64,000 nt of DNA from Chromatiaceae bacterium (GCA_016714645.1 JADKCI010000002.1:744001-808000); one strand, 5' to 3'; counted from the first letter of the stretch, positions 9,541-18,572 are shown. Notes: generated by a model not told the origin, from the letters alone. A program made the numbers and translations.

Positions 9541-10509
9541 CTACTCCGGCAAGGTCACGGAGGTCACGAAGCCATCGGGTTTGACCGCCAGGAGGGCGCA
9601 GGTGAGCTGGCCGAGGATGGCCTCGGCGGTGTTGCCAATGATGAAGCCGGGGATGCCCGTGCGGCCCACCGTGCCCATGATCACCAGATCGAACTTGAGC
9701 CGCTCCGACAGGGCCGGGATGGCCCCGGCGGCGCTGCCGCGCGGCAGGTGGAGACGGGGCGCCAGGTAGTCGAAGGCCTCGGCGCCGATCCAGCCCTTCA
9801 ACTGGTGGGTCAGGCGCTCCAAGCCCTCTTGATGGCGGAGTTGCTCGGTGCCGACATAGCTGGCGATCTGGCTGGCATCGCTCTCGTCGCTCCAGAGGCG
9901 CATCATGTCCGGCGACAGGGGCTCCCAACTGTGGACCAGGTGCAGGTCGGCGAAGTCGGACAGGGCCAGGGAACTGGCCAGCCCCAGAATTTTCCGGTTG
10001 ATGGCATCGCTGTCCGGATCGGGACGCCAGGGGTCGAAATCCACCGCCGCCAGGATGCGCCGATAATTGTCCTTGTCACGCGGGGACATGATCCAGACGG
10101 GACAGGGAGACTTGCGCAACAGTTGCATGTCGGTGCCGCTCAGGAAGCGGTCCAGGATGCCCGTGTCGGGGCTCGCCAGCTTGATGACCAGGTCCCGCCC
10201 CTGGGCCAGCACATCACGAATGATTTCCAGGAAGGGGGTGCCGAGGCGGACCTGGACACTGATGGCGAGGCGCTTCCGGTAGGGGGCGGCCAGGGCCTCC
10301 ATGTCCTCGGACATGCGCTGGAGGACCTTGGCGTACAGGGCATCCAGGGTGCGGCTCCCCTCCAGGATCCCCGCCCTGGGGGGCTCGATGATGTGCAGCA
10401 AGGTCAGCCGGGCCTGGTTGTTTTCCGCCAGGGAGACGGCGCGGGCCATGGAGGCGGCTTCATCCAGCTTGGGCTCGGCGATGTAAAGGATGTTCTTGAA
10501 GCGCTTCAT
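9541..10509 (-). CDS. Tandem universal stress protein (UspE-like)
   Basis: 322-aa protein with two Usp domains: the first begins MKRFKNILYIAEPKLDEAAS, the second at NYRRILAAVDFDPW (about residue 148). The second carries the ATP-binding signature VIMGTVGRTGIPGFIIGNTAE, ending in AVKPDGF. The ATG at 10509 has a GGGAGAG ribosome-binding site. Double-domain length matches UspE. The start overlaps by 4 bp the stop of a partial frame coming from upstream (10506-10641), suggesting a former operon. Confidence 0.88.
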   Translation of the reverse strand: MKRFKNILYIAEPKLDEAASMARAVSLAENNQARLTLLHIIEPPRAGILEGSRTLDALYAKVLQRMSEDMEALAAPYRKRLAISVQVRLGTPFLEIIRDVLAQGRDLVIKLASPDTGILDRFLSGTDMQLLRKSPCPVWIMSPRDKDNYRRILAAVDFDPWRPDPDSDAINRKILGLASSLALSDFADLHLVHSWEPLSPDMMRLWSDESDASQIASYVGTEQLRHQEGLERLTHQLKGWIGAEAFDYLAPRLHLPRGSAAGAIPALSERLKFDLVIMGTVGRTGIPGFIIGNTAEAILGQLTCALLAVKPDGFVTSVTLPE

Positions 10510-10641
10510 TTCATCTCTCCCATGGTGATCGCGGTCAGGTCGGGTTGCCTGCCCAGGAGCCGCTCGGCCGCCTCCCGCGCGGTGTTGGCATAGAATATGA
10601 GATTCTGATCGACGCCTTGTTCCCGAAAGAGGTCGGTGTCC
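10506..10641 (-). pseudogene. 3' remnant of an unidentified gene upstream of the Usp gene
   Basis: A 44-codon frame without a start, beginning after a stop and ending with MGEMK-stop; its TGA overlaps the ATG of the universal stress gene (ATGA). It contains DQNLIFYANTAREAAERLL, which reads like a genuine protein C-terminus. I see no plausible upstream continuation before the tRNA-Gly gene. Identity unknown. Confidence 0.4.
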
Positions 10642-10801
10642 TAATGGTTGGCGGTGGCAATGGCTATTCAGCCTTTGTAACCATTTGGCGCGAGGAATGC
10701 AAAAGCAGGGGGAACCCTTCTGGCCAGGCCAGGGGGAGAGGTTGCCGGATACGCCGGGCTTGCAATCCAAAGGTGGGGCTTCTTATACTGGCCACTCCGC
10801 A

Positions 10802-10875
10802 GCGGGTGTAGTTCAATGGTAGAACAGAAGCTTCCCAAGCTTCTAGCGTGGGTTCGATTCCCATCACCCGCTCCA
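10802..10875 (+). tRNA. tRNA-Gly (anticodon CCC)
   Basis: Cloverleaf read directly: acceptor GCGGGTG pairs with CACCCGC, D arm GTTC/GAAC, anticodon stem GAAGC/GCTTC with loop TTCCCAA (anticodon CCC), T arm with TTCGATT, encoded CCA. The 3' end of this gene is the left attachment site of the genomic island; the gene itself is reconstituted at the left junction. Confidence 0.95.
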
Positions 10876-10876
10876 A
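10858..10876 (+). repeat. attL: 19-bp direct repeat at 3' end of tRNA-Gly
   Basis: TTCCCATCACCCGCTCCAA, from the T-arm to just past CCA of tRNA-Gly, is repeated exactly at 26669-26687. The two copies bound an AT-rich region with an integrase beginning 80 bp inside the left copy. This is the standard signature of tyrosine-integrase insertion into a tRNA gene. Confidence 0.93.
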
Positions 10877-10955
10877 ATTTAATGAAATTACACTGATATT
10901 TCAATCAGTTAGTTTCAAAGAAATCCCCGAAAACCAGCCAGTGTGATACAACGGT

Positions 10956-12575
10956 GTGTTACACAAGGCCATGGTTCCTTCATATATTTACCGGAATCGT
11001 TGTGGTATTTACTGCTATCAACGCCGGACTCCTGAACTTCTTCTCCAGGCAGATCCATCTTTGCCAGTGCTCATCCGGTGGTCACTTGGCACGCCTGTAA
11101 AAAAAGATGCCTTAGGAATTGCGAGGAAATATACGGTAATGTTTGATGCCCTTGCTAAAAGATATTTTGATAATCCTGAAAATTATGCGGAAGCACTTGA
11201 ATTGTATGAAAGATATTACACTGCTTGTAAAAAATATAAAACATATGAGGAAATGGAGCAACACTTCTTCGAAGCCACGTTGGATAGGACAGGGAATGAG
11301 CCGCAACTATTGGAGAAAACCATTAGATATATAACCGCAAGAAAAATAGAGCTATATGGCACGGCTGGTTATAGCAAAAAAAGAGATATCCTGCCTGAGG
11401 AGTATTTTGAACTATTAGATCAAATGCGGAGACACTTGCTTGACCACAATAAACCCAAAATTAACTCCATAAAATTAACAACAGCATTTGAAGTATTTGT
11501 TAATCATAAACAGGTTAACTGGAAAAATAACAGTGATTCAGAACGGACCTATCGTCAAGATATATTTCCCACCTTTTTAGAGTTACTCGGAGATTTAGAA
11601 ACATCTGAAATTGATAAAAGCCATATTGTGAAATATAAAAATTTAGTATTAAAATTACCTGTAAATAGACGAAAGATGCCTGAGTATAAAGCATTAAGTG
11701 CTTTGGATATATTGGATTTAGGAATACCTGCTGATAAACAGATTTCGAATCGAACAAAAGTCAAGTATCTAAATCTACTGTCGTCCTTTCTAACGTGGAT
11801 GAGTTTGAATGGATACTCACAAGGAGGGCTTAATGAACCACTAAAAAATGTGATCAAAATTACCCAATTACCAAGCGAGGATAGAGAACCTTATAAAGAA
11901 GAAGATCTAAAGAAGTTATTTTGCAGTAAACAATATACTCAAGGAAAACACAAACTAAGGAGTCATTTTTGGGTGCCATTGATTGGTTTGTTTACAGGAG
12001 CGAGGCAAAATGAAATATGTCAGCTATATGCTTCTGACGTATACCAAGAAAAAAATTCTGGTATTTGGGTCTTTGATATTAACGAATTAAATTCAAGTGT
12101 CACAAGAAAATCGCTAAAAAGACCATATCATGCTCGTCAAGTGCCAATCCATCCTATTTTAATTAAGGAATTAAAATTTCTTGAGTTTGTAGAATCCATG
12201 AAGAGTGATCAGTATGACAGGCTGTTTCCGGAATTGCCTTATGATGAAGAAAATAAATATGGGGATCAATTAGGTCGTTGGTTTAATAGAACATATATCA
12301 ATACTCGAAATTGCAACATTACAACCGCCAAAACTTCTTTCCATTCACTAAGGCATACTGTAATAAATTATCTTGTTCGAATAGTTGGATGCAACGAAAA
12401 TGAAATTTCTCATATGATGGGGCAAACTCCAACCGGTAATGAAGGGGCTACAAGATATGTAAAGTCAGCATCATTAACCGAGAAAAAGAAGTGGATTGAT
12501 GGCTTGAAATTTGAAAATATAATAGATTTCTCGGATATTAGACCATGGAAATATCATTTATTTGCGAAGAAATAG
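10956..12575 (+). CDS. Tyrosine recombinase / integrase
   Basis: 539-aa site-specific recombinase, first gene inside the island and reading away from attL. Catalytic motifs in the C-terminal half: Arg in IGLFTGARQNEICQL, Lys region, HSLRHTVINYLV (H-x-x-R-H), a His in ISHMMGQTP, and the nucleophilic Tyr in GATRYVKS. The N-terminal part carries a SAM-like core-binding domain (residues about 165-300). A GTG start at 10956 is the longest; an ATG at 10971 is equally possible. AT-rich codon use, unlike the host genes. It should catalyse integration at tRNA-Gly. Confidence 0.93.
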   Translation: MLHKAMVPSYIYRNRCGIYCYQRRTPELLLQADPSLPVLIRWSLGTPVKKDALGIARKYTVMFDALAKRYFDNPENYAEALELYERYYTACKKYKTYEEMEQHFFEATLDRTGNEPQLLEKTIRYITARKIELYGTAGYSKKRDILPEEYFELLDQMRRHLLDHNKPKINSIKLTTAFEVFVNHKQVNWKNNSDSERTYRQDIFPTFLELLGDLETSEIDKSHIVKYKNLVLKLPVNRRKMPEYKALSALDILDLGIPADKQISNRTKVKYLNLLSSFLTWMSLNGYSQGGLNEPLKNVIKITQLPSEDREPYKEEDLKKLFCSKQYTQGKHKLRSHFWVPLIGLFTGARQNEICQLYASDVYQEKNSGIWVFDINELNSSVTRKSLKRPYHARQVPIHPILIKELKFLEFVESMKSDQYDRLFPELPYDEENKYGDQLGRWFNRTYINTRNCNITTAKTSFHSLRHTVINYLVRIVGCNENEISHMMGQTPTGNEGATRYVKSASLTEKKKWIDGLKFENIIDFSDIRPWKYHLFAKK

Positions 12576-12632
12576 CAGAAATTGCTAAATTTGTCTCGCA
12601 AATTAAATGCTATCCTTGAACTTAAATGGTTT

Positions 12633-13196
12633 CTACGCTACCGCCTGACAGGCACGACTAACGCTGGCAGTCGATATACCAAAGTGATTAGCCGTTACTC
12701 GAATGCTGGCTTTATGTTCCTTTCTCCAGGTTAAGACTTCCTGTCCATTGATAGTTTTCGTGCGCCCCAAGTGTTTTCCCTCTGCTCGTGCTCTGAGGAT
12801 ACCGGCAAGTTGACGTTCTTTAATTACGCTCCTTTCAAGTTCCGCTACCGCCGCTAACATCGTGAGCATCAACTTACCAGCAGGATTTGATAAATCGAAA
12901 CCTTCTCTGATAGATATTACCGAGACCCCCTTATCCTGTAGTTTCTGAACAGTATGCAAAACGTCGATGGTAGAACGTCCCAGCCGATCTATTGCCGAGA
13001 CAACAACCACATCATTTTCTCTGGCATAGGATAGAAGCGCACTCATAGCCGGTCTGGATGCTGCTGGTATAGACCCAGAAACTCCTTCCTCTACGAACCA
13101 CTTTACAACTTGAAAACGATTTTGAATTTGTAGACGTTGATTTTCTGTAGTTTGATCATCTGTAGAAACCCGAATATAGGCCAGCACGGTATTCAA
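12633..13196 (-). CDS. Serine recombinase (resolvase/invertase family)
   Basis: 187 aa. N-terminal catalytic domain with AYIRVSTDDQTTENQ (nucleophile Ser), VSAIDRLGRSTIDVL and the E-helix LTMLAAVAELERSVIKERQ, then a C-terminal Hin-type HTH (IRVTANHFGISTASVSRAC). Length and domain order match Tn3-type resolvases and DNA invertases. It is convergent with the integrase. It may resolve multimers of the element or invert a segment; no inverted recombination sites were recognised. Confidence 0.92.
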   Translation of the reverse strand: MNTVLAYIRVSTDDQTTENQRLQIQNRFQVVKWFVEEGVSGSIPAASRPAMSALLSYARENDVVVVSAIDRLGRSTIDVLHTVQKLQDKGVSVISIREGFDLSNPAGKLMLTMLAAVAELERSVIKERQLAGILRARAEGKHLGRTKTINGQEVLTWRKEHKASIRVTANHFGISTASVSRACQAVA

Positions 13197-13609
13197 AATA
13201 AGTGGTCCTCCCTCAAAATGTCCACTTACAATTTTATATATCTATCAGAATAATTTCAACAAATATGATGCATTTTGTAACTATTTTGAGATAGGCAATT
13301 TGCTACAGGTTTTCTCTATCAGAAGGAGAACCTTTTGTAACAGGCCAGGGGATGATAAGGGGCTCTATAGGGGGACTCTCCTGGTCGTGTGGTAAGCCTG
13401 TATGGGACCTGGGGAGGAACCTGGGAGGAACCTGGAAGGAGAGAACCTGCTATCCCCTTACTGGTTAACCGGAAGCCTCAGAGACGGTCCTATAGCCTGC
13501 TGGAACGGTGCAAGACTCCTCGATAAATTCTTGACCCTCTTGAAAATATTATTTGATATTGTTTTGGCCTATAAATAGTCTTGGTTAGGCGCATCTTTTG
13601 AAAATTTAT
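13197..13609. other. Non-coding region with iteron-like repeats
   Basis: No convincing ORF. Between about 13404 and 13450 four spaced copies of a G-rich unit (variants of GGAACCTGG) occur 11-14 bp apart. Such short direct repeats upstream of a replication gene can be initiator-binding iterons. Elsewhere the stretch shows nothing recognisable. Confidence 0.35.
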
Positions 13610-13638
13610 TTGACAATAATTGAGATGATGTATATAAT
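13610..13638 (+). promoter_or_regulatory. Perfect consensus sigma-70 promoter
   Basis: TTGACA at 13610-13615 and TATAAT at 13633-13638 with an exact 17-bp spacer. This is the ideal sigma-70 promoter and the strongest visible in the island. Transcription would begin near 13645 and read toward the small acidic ORF and the helicase-primase gene. Confidence 0.85.
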
Positions 13639-13644
13639 ATTAAT

Positions 13645-13899
13645 AGTTAGAAAGAGAGGAGGGACAACAGCAAGAAACTAAAAAAACCCAGATATTCACA
13701 TCCTAAATTATTCCGGTGAATATCTCATTATTATTATCAGTGGCAAAACAATAAAATATTCCGCATTATACTCTAATTTCTATACTCTATATTATTACTT
13801 TGATTTTGATGCGGTTCGAGATTTAATTTAAGTTTATCTAATCTTACTATTAATCCCTTTTATTAATACCACTGATCTTACGATTGGTGGTATTTTTTT
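13645..13899 (+). ncRNA. Candidate small RNA or untranslated leader between promoter and terminator
   Basis: About 255 nt between the consensus promoter and a factor-independent terminator, without a convincing start codon and ORF. A perfect 9-bp hairpin (GATATTCAC/GTGAATATC, 13691-13699 with 13716-13724) lies within. An SD-like GGAGGG at about 13657 is followed by an open stretch of about 17 codons with no start. It could be a stable regulatory RNA (copy control or antitoxin-like) or an attenuator leader. Inferred from sequence signals only. Confidence 0.45.
13865..13899 (+). terminator. Rho-independent terminator
   Basis: Perfect 8-bp stem AATACCAC/GTGGTATT (13865-13872 with 13887-13894) with a 14-nt loop, running into seven Ts. 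It sits between the consensus promoter and the small acidic gene, so it ends the leader/sRNA or attenuates the downstream operon. Confidence 0.75.
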
Positions 13900-13934
13900 G
13901 CCTAAATTTTATTCAACCTAAAGAGGATATTAAA

Positions 13935-14099
13935 ATGAACGAAGACGAATTAGATGACAGTTATAGTTTTGGTGATGATATAGACCCTGATGAAGTAAGC
14001 CCTGATGAGATTGAAAAAATGTATCAGGAATATTGGTATCAAGAAATGTGGAGAGATTACGAAAATCAATTACATGCTGATTATCCAGATTGGGTATAA
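13935..14099 (+). CDS. Small acidic protein, unknown
   Basis: 54 aa from an ATG with an AAGAGGAT ribosome-binding site. Very acidic and aromatic (DDIDPDEVSPDEIEKMYQEY, then W/Y-rich tail ending YPDWV). No family recognised. It lies between the strong promoter/terminator and a small RHH-like gene. An acidic DNA-mimic or a partner of the replication protein is possible, but this is speculation. Confidence 0.6.
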   Translation: MNEDELDDSYSFGDDIDPDEVSPDEIEKMYQEYWYQEMWRDYENQLHADYPDWV

Positions 14100-14154
14100 G
14101 TGACAATACAGAAATGATAAATAGATATAAGTATTCAATTAACAGGAGAAGCTG

Positions 14155-14325
14155 ATGAAAGACGTAAAAAAGAAAATGACCTTTAGAATGAAACCTCAAC
14201 ACATTCAATGGATAAGGGTTTGTGCTGAGATTGAGAAACGGACCCTAATATCAGTTCTCGAAGAAGCACTGGAAGATTATTTTTGTTGGCCCGGTAGTAT
14301 CAAAAACGAAATACCTAATACCTAA
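14155..14325 (+). CDS. Small ribbon-helix-helix-like protein
   Basis: 56 aa; ATG at 14155 follows AGGAGAA by 5 nt. The sequence KKKMTFRMKPQHIQWIRVCAEI begins with a short basic strand and is followed by two helices ending LEEALEDYF, the pattern of ribbon-helix-helix DNA-binding proteins. It precedes the helicase-primase gene and could control its expression (copy-number repressor). Confidence 0.6.
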   Translation: MKDVKKKMTFRMKPQHIQWIRVCAEIEKRTLISVLEEALEDYFCWPGSIKNEIPNT

Positions 14326-14361
14326 TAATTAATTTCATAACTCATTTACCTTAAAACAAAA

Positions 14362-14385
14362 AAGCACCTGGTAGTAGAGGTGCTT
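14362..14385 (-). terminator. Stem-loop with T tract on the minus strand
   Basis: Perfect 8-bp stem AAGCACCT/AGGTGCTT with an 8-nt loop. On the minus strand it runs into TTTTGTTTT, terminator-like; on the plus strand the following bases are A-rich. It separates the small RHH gene from the helicase-primase gene. No minus-strand gene feeds it. Confidence 0.4.
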
Positions 14386-14450
14386 CTTAAAAAAAATATT
14401 CAGATGGAACAAAAAATTACAAATTACTGTTTATGTAGGAGAAACACTTC

Positions 14451-16967
14451 ATGCCTAATACTATTTATACAAGCAAAAAAATTAGTTCGATAAAATTAGT
14501 GTCAGCACCTTGCGGAGCTAATAAAACCACTTCCGCTTGTGATTATATATACGCGCATCATTGTTATTCAAATCACTTATATGTAGCGCCCACTATCAAA
14601 CTTCTTGAACAAACCGAACAAATGCTTAGGGATCGCAATATATATAATATTACTAAAATAACTACCGACACTCACCCTGGGAATGTCGTAAAAGAAGTAA
14701 TGGAATATTTGAATAGTGCCGTAGGTGATGGACAGGTATTATTAATAACACTTAAATCATACATGGATCTCCCTTATTTTCATAATAAAAATTACTGGAG
14801 AGTAATTATCGATGAAGCTCCAGCGGCTGACTACTTCTATACTTTTGACTTAACGTATAATAATAATTACTTGGAAAATTTATTAGAAATAAGAGAGACT
14901 GTAAAATCTGGTATTGGTATATTAACAGCCAAAAACAAATCTCAAATTAAGAAACGCGTTGATTCAAAGGATGATATTGATGGTCATTTTAAGGATTTGT
15001 TTCGAAAAATTATATCCGATGATTATGATGTTTATGTTGATACGAATTCATGGAGTAAAACAATAGATGGAGTTAAGGGGCCTGGTCAAACTGAAGATCA
15101 AATTGCCAGAGTATATATCTTAGCGATGTTAAAGCCTACTAAGTTTGAAAATGCAATTATTCTGGGGGCTAATTTTGAACACTCTATTATGTTTGAGTAT
15201 TTTAGAAGATTTTATAATGTGAATTATGTTGAACATGAAGGGATTAAAAGTGGTTTGAAGTTTTCGTCGCATTACTGCTCCGAAAACACTCGCTTCGCTC
15301 GTAACATTCATTATTACTATTATTTTGACAGTGGAAAATTCTCAAAAAACCTTAGAGATAAAGTAGTGTCAGATATATTACCAGAAGCAAATTATAAAGT
15401 TATAGAGTCAATTGAACAGGCGATACTAAAAGAAAAAGCATTTTCTGAAAACAAATCATTACTTTTTGAAAATAATGATTATTCCGGACTATTAGATAAA
15501 CAAGGTAATTTTATTCGTGGTCAAGTAATATGTCATGGAATCAATGAATATCGTCATTTGAATCATGTAGTATTCCTTGCTGCATTAAATAGAACACCTA
15601 AGCATAGTCAAATGTTAGATACTTTAGGGTTTGATCGTCAGTTTGTTACCAGAGCCACGCAATATGAAACGATATATCAGGATATAATGAGAACTTCCTT
15701 AAGAAACTATGAAGCTACTGATGATGTTCATGTGTTTGTTCCTACCAGACAAGAAGTAGATTATCTAATTAGTATTTTTGGGCCAGCCAATACTATTAAG
15801 AAATTAGGGAGTGATGATAACAACATAAAACTTATTCCATTAACAGCCAGAGAAAAAAATTTGAGAAGTCAACATAATTCCAGAAAAAATCACTTATTTA
15901 CCAAAACAAAAAATGCATCCAAAACGTTACCATCTTTCTTAACACTTAAGAACAAAAGTCATATTTTCAGTGCAGGTGTCCACCCAATTTCTTCCCAAGC
16001 GTTGATTGGCCCCGGAAGTAATCAAGTATCTCCAGAGCTAAAATACACCCTAACCTTCAATGAAAAACCTGAGGATTATGAAGCTAATATATTTGCTACA
16101 CAGAATATGACACCAGTAGAGACTAATGAACTACTAAAAATCGAATCAAAAGTGCCTGCATTCAATAAAAAGGATGGGTATTTAATCACTCCTTCTGCAT
16201 TTGATTTTGAAAAAAGCAACGGGTTTAGAAACTATAAAAATTTTATTCAGGCATCAATGTTGATTTTGGATTTTGATGGTGGTGACTATAGTATTACGGA
16301 TTTCGAAAATCAATTTTGGAAAAACGCTAATAGGTATGATAAGTTATCGTTTACTATATGTAATTCATTTTCCAGATGCACGGCTAATCCGAACAAATTC
16401 AGAGTATTTTTGTTTTTCAAAGAACCAGCATTGACAGTAGATGAATTTAAGGCTGTTTATAGAGAAATAAAGAAAAGAATAGAGACCGTAACTAAGGATC
16501 ATAAGTTAGATGAGCAAAGTGGTATTCCTACCCAACCTTTTTGGATGCCCTGTATAAATCGCGCTCATCCAGGTTACGCGTATTTTGAGAGTTATGGTGT
16601 TAATGCCAGAGAATTAGCGAGATATGGTATTCGTCCATCTGTTTACCTAATGACAAGTCAGTCAGCAGATGTTAGTTACGGGGATGGAATTGCTAATATA
16701 ATTACTAATCAACATAGTGGTTATACTCAGGATGAGATTGATAGTAAACTAATACAAATCAAAGCAAGTGTTACTAATTTATCGGAAAATCGTCATAAAC
16801 CATTTTTCAGAGCGGCATTGGCTATACGCGCATTGCGATTACCATTTTATCAGATTGAAATGCATTTGAAAGAAATAGAAAATACGATTGGTAAATCCCA
16901 TGAAAATTGGACCAAAGGAGCACTAACTTCTATGAAAAAATATGCTTTCCGTGATTATCGTCAGTAA
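14451..16967 (+). CDS. Helicase-primase fusion replication protein
   Basis: 838 aa. N-terminal half resembles a superfamily 2 helicase ATPase: degenerate Walker A SAPCGANKTTSACDY (residues about 18-32) and a DEAD-like Walker B VIIDEAPAADYF (about 119). The C-terminal third has an archaeo-eukaryotic-primase-like core: LILDFDGGDYS (metal-binding D-x-D, about 606), then SFSRCTANPNKFRVFLFFKEP, and further HTH-like segments. This combination is seen in plasmid/phage replication initiators. A GTAGGAGAA ribosome-binding site precedes the ATG. No close family name can be given. Confidence 0.65.
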   Translation: MPNTIYTSKKISSIKLVSAPCGANKTTSACDYIYAHHCYSNHLYVAPTIKLLEQTEQMLRDRNIYNITKITTDTHPGNVVKEVMEYLNSAVGDGQVLLITLKSYMDLPYFHNKNYWRVIIDEAPAADYFYTFDLTYNNNYLENLLEIRETVKSGIGILTAKNKSQIKKRVDSKDDIDGHFKDLFRKIISDDYDVYVDTNSWSKTIDGVKGPGQTEDQIARVYILAMLKPTKFENAIILGANFEHSIMFEYFRRFYNVNYVEHEGIKSGLKFSSHYCSENTRFARNIHYYYYFDSGKFSKNLRDKVVSDILPEANYKVIESIEQAILKEKAFSENKSLLFENNDYSGLLDKQGNFIRGQVICHGINEYRHLNHVVFLAALNRTPKHSQMLDTLGFDRQFVTRATQYETIYQDIMRTSLRNYEATDDVHVFVPTRQEVDYLISIFGPANTIKKLGSDDNNIKLIPLTAREKNLRSQHNSRKNHLFTKTKNASKTLPSFLTLKNKSHIFSAGVHPISSQALIGPGSNQVSPELKYTLTFNEKPEDYEANIFATQNMTPVETNELLKIESKVPAFNKKDGYLITPSAFDFEKSNGFRNYKNFIQASMLILDFDGGDYSITDFENQFWKNANRYDKLSFTICNSFSRCTANPNKFRVFLFFKEPALTVDEFKAVYREIKKRIETVTKDHKLDEQSGIPTQPFWMPCINRAHPGYAYFESYGVNARELARYGIRPSVYLMTSQSADVSYGDGIANIITNQHSGYTQDEIDSKLIQIKASVTNLSENRHKPFFRAALAIRALRLPFYQIEMHLKEIENTIGKSHENWTKGALTSMKKYAFRDYRQ

Positions 16968-17016
16968 GTATTGAGTAAAGGCGCATATGGATTTTGCGCC
17001 TACTCTTTTTTGCTAT

Positions 17017-17805
17017 TTATCGTTCTACCGGTAAATTCTCAAAATCCACTAACAGCAGCTTGCCCAAAAGTTGATCAAGATGTTTTAGATTCTGATATTC
17101 TCTATTGGTATGCTCATTAAAATAGCCTACCGATACATTGGTGCATTCTGGAATGATACCGATGAAATTATAGGAATCAGTAAAAATGCCAGAATTACAG
17201 GGTTGATAATTCATGTGTAGTTCTTTACTTAATGCTCTGGCAAATATATCCGAGCAACATCTTTCAGAGGATTGATGAGTAATAACATCCCTTGTCCCAT
17301 GCCTATCAAAAGATATAACCTTGGTAATATTTTTCAGAAGACTCTGATTATTTCTGGCAAACTCATAGGAAGGATAACCCCCAATTTCCTCTGCTCTGGG
17401 AAATAGGTAAAGTCCAGGAATAGCCTCTTTCATCAGATGTAGGAGGATGTAGATACCCACACCGTCATCAGCTCCCAGAACCCCCTTTCCAGAAGCCACG
17501 GAAAGCGATTGCTGGCGTTTACAGAACTTGACCTGCTGCTTAGCACTACTGCTATGCACAGTATCAGTATGGGCTGTGTAGAGCGTGGTAGGACTATCCC
17601 CCAGCATCAGCCATCGATTACCAAAACGATCTTCCTGAATACCCGGAACCGAATCAATGAATCTTGAAATAAACTCCTTTTCACTTTTCGAGAATGCTGG
17701 TCTTTTGTATTCCAACATAGCAATTAACTGATCAACATCAAGATATGAAAAGGTTTTAGTAATCTCCGGATATTTGATAGTCCAACATTCTGGCATATAT
17801 ATCAA
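17017..17805 (-). CDS. M20/M28-type zinc aminopeptidase-like protein
   Basis: 262 aa. Metal-binding motifs of co-catalytic zinc peptidases: YTAHTDTVH (first His/Asp), GVLGADDGVGIYI (bridging Asp), FPRAEEIGGYPS (Glu-Glu), ISFDRHG, and a final His in YFNEHTNREY. No signal peptide, so cytoplasmic. Such peptidases occur as cargo on phage-like elements; substrate unknown. The start at 17805 overlaps the preceding gene by about 50 bp; internal ATGs at 17796 and 17718 are alternatives. Confidence 0.72.
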   Translation of the reverse strand: MIYMPECWTIKYPEITKTFSYLDVDQLIAMLEYKRPAFSKSEKEFISRFIDSVPGIQEDRFGNRWLMLGDSPTTLYTAHTDTVHSSSAKQQVKFCKRQQSLSVASGKGVLGADDGVGIYILLHLMKEAIPGLYLFPRAEEIGGYPSYEFARNNQSLLKNITKVISFDRHGTRDVITHQSSERCCSDIFARALSKELHMNYQPCNSGIFTDSYNFIGIIPECTNVSVGYFNEHTNREYQNLKHLDQLLGKLLLVDFENLPVER

Positions 17806-18073
17806 AGTAAGCCAATTGACGATTATAAGGATTCACTGATTTCTTGAAGTTAGTATAATCGATATTATTGACTTCAATCGCTATGGCTTCGGCTACTAAT
17901 TTTCGTGGTAAGTAGGCGCTATATTTATAATCAGATCCCAAATTCGTTATAATATCTGCTTCTGGAAATACGTATTCAATATCCGCAGCAATACGCCCAC
18001 GAACTAATAATAAATCTGGTTGATCCGGTGCTGATACGATTGAGAGAAATGAATGAGTTAAAAAAATCCACAT
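17756..18073 (-). CDS. Conserved phage-type hypothetical protein
   Basis: 105 aa starting MWIFLTHSFLSIVSA, then LLVRGRIAADIEYVFPEA and later AIAIEVNNIDYTNFKKSV. I recognise this arrangement (W-hydrophobic start, LVR-R, D-I-x-x-VFP, IDY-NFK) as a small protein common in phages and integrative elements; its function is unknown. It overlaps the peptidase gene downstream. Confidence 0.65.
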   Translation of the reverse strand: MWIFLTHSFLSIVSAPDQPDLLLVRGRIAADIEYVFPEADIITNLGSDYKYSAYLPRKLVAEAIAIEVNNIDYTNFKKSVNPYNRQLAYFDIYARMLDYQISGDY

Positions 18074-18095
18074 AATTATTACCCGAGTAATTTGA

Positions 18096-18572
18096 TTAGT
18101 TAAGTCTATGAGAATATTCCCCGCTTATCATGGCAATTTGATCAGAGGCAGTAGTATCCCCAACAATAATATTTAGAATGTAGGGATAGAATACTTCCAG
18201 TAGATCAAAGGATGAATAGAACAAGTAGTCCAGAGCTTTGTCATTAACTCCTTTCGAAGTAAATTTGACAAAGTCCTGAAGACGAATCTGATTATCATTC
18301 AAGATTACAAAAATACAATTGACTCTACTACTATTGATGTAATTCAGTAGATAAAGAACTTCATAAATTTTTTCCTTGGGTGGTGAGATGGGCGAATACA
18401 GAAACAGTTTGATACAGTGACTATCAGGATATATTTCACAAAAAATATTAAAAACGGTATTACCAATCTTGAAATCCATGGCCGCCAAGTAACTATTATC
18501 CATCTCATCCTTATTTAACGAGTAGCTCCAGTTTTTCTTCTCAAAATATTCTTGAATTTGTTGCAGAATCAT
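18096..18572 (-). CDS. YbjN-like hypothetical protein
   Basis: About 158 aa from the ATG at 18572, which has a CGGAGAAAATC ribosome-binding site; the frame is open a further 25 codons upstream without a good site. Pattern: amphipathic N-terminal helix with WSYSLNKDEMDNSY, a beta-hairpin GNTVFNIFCEIYPD, then YEVLYLLNYINSSRV. This resembles the YbjN/type III chaperone-like fold. Function unknown; adaptor or regulatory roles are known for the fold. Confidence 0.55.
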   Translation of the reverse strand: MILQQIQEYFEKKNWSYSLNKDEMDNSYLAAMDFKIGNTVFNIFCEIYPDSHCIKLFLYSPISPPKEKIYEVLYLLNYINSSRVNCIFVILNDNQIRLQDFVKFTSKGVNDKALDYLFYSSFDLLEVFYPYILNIIVGDTTASDQIAMISGEYSHRLN

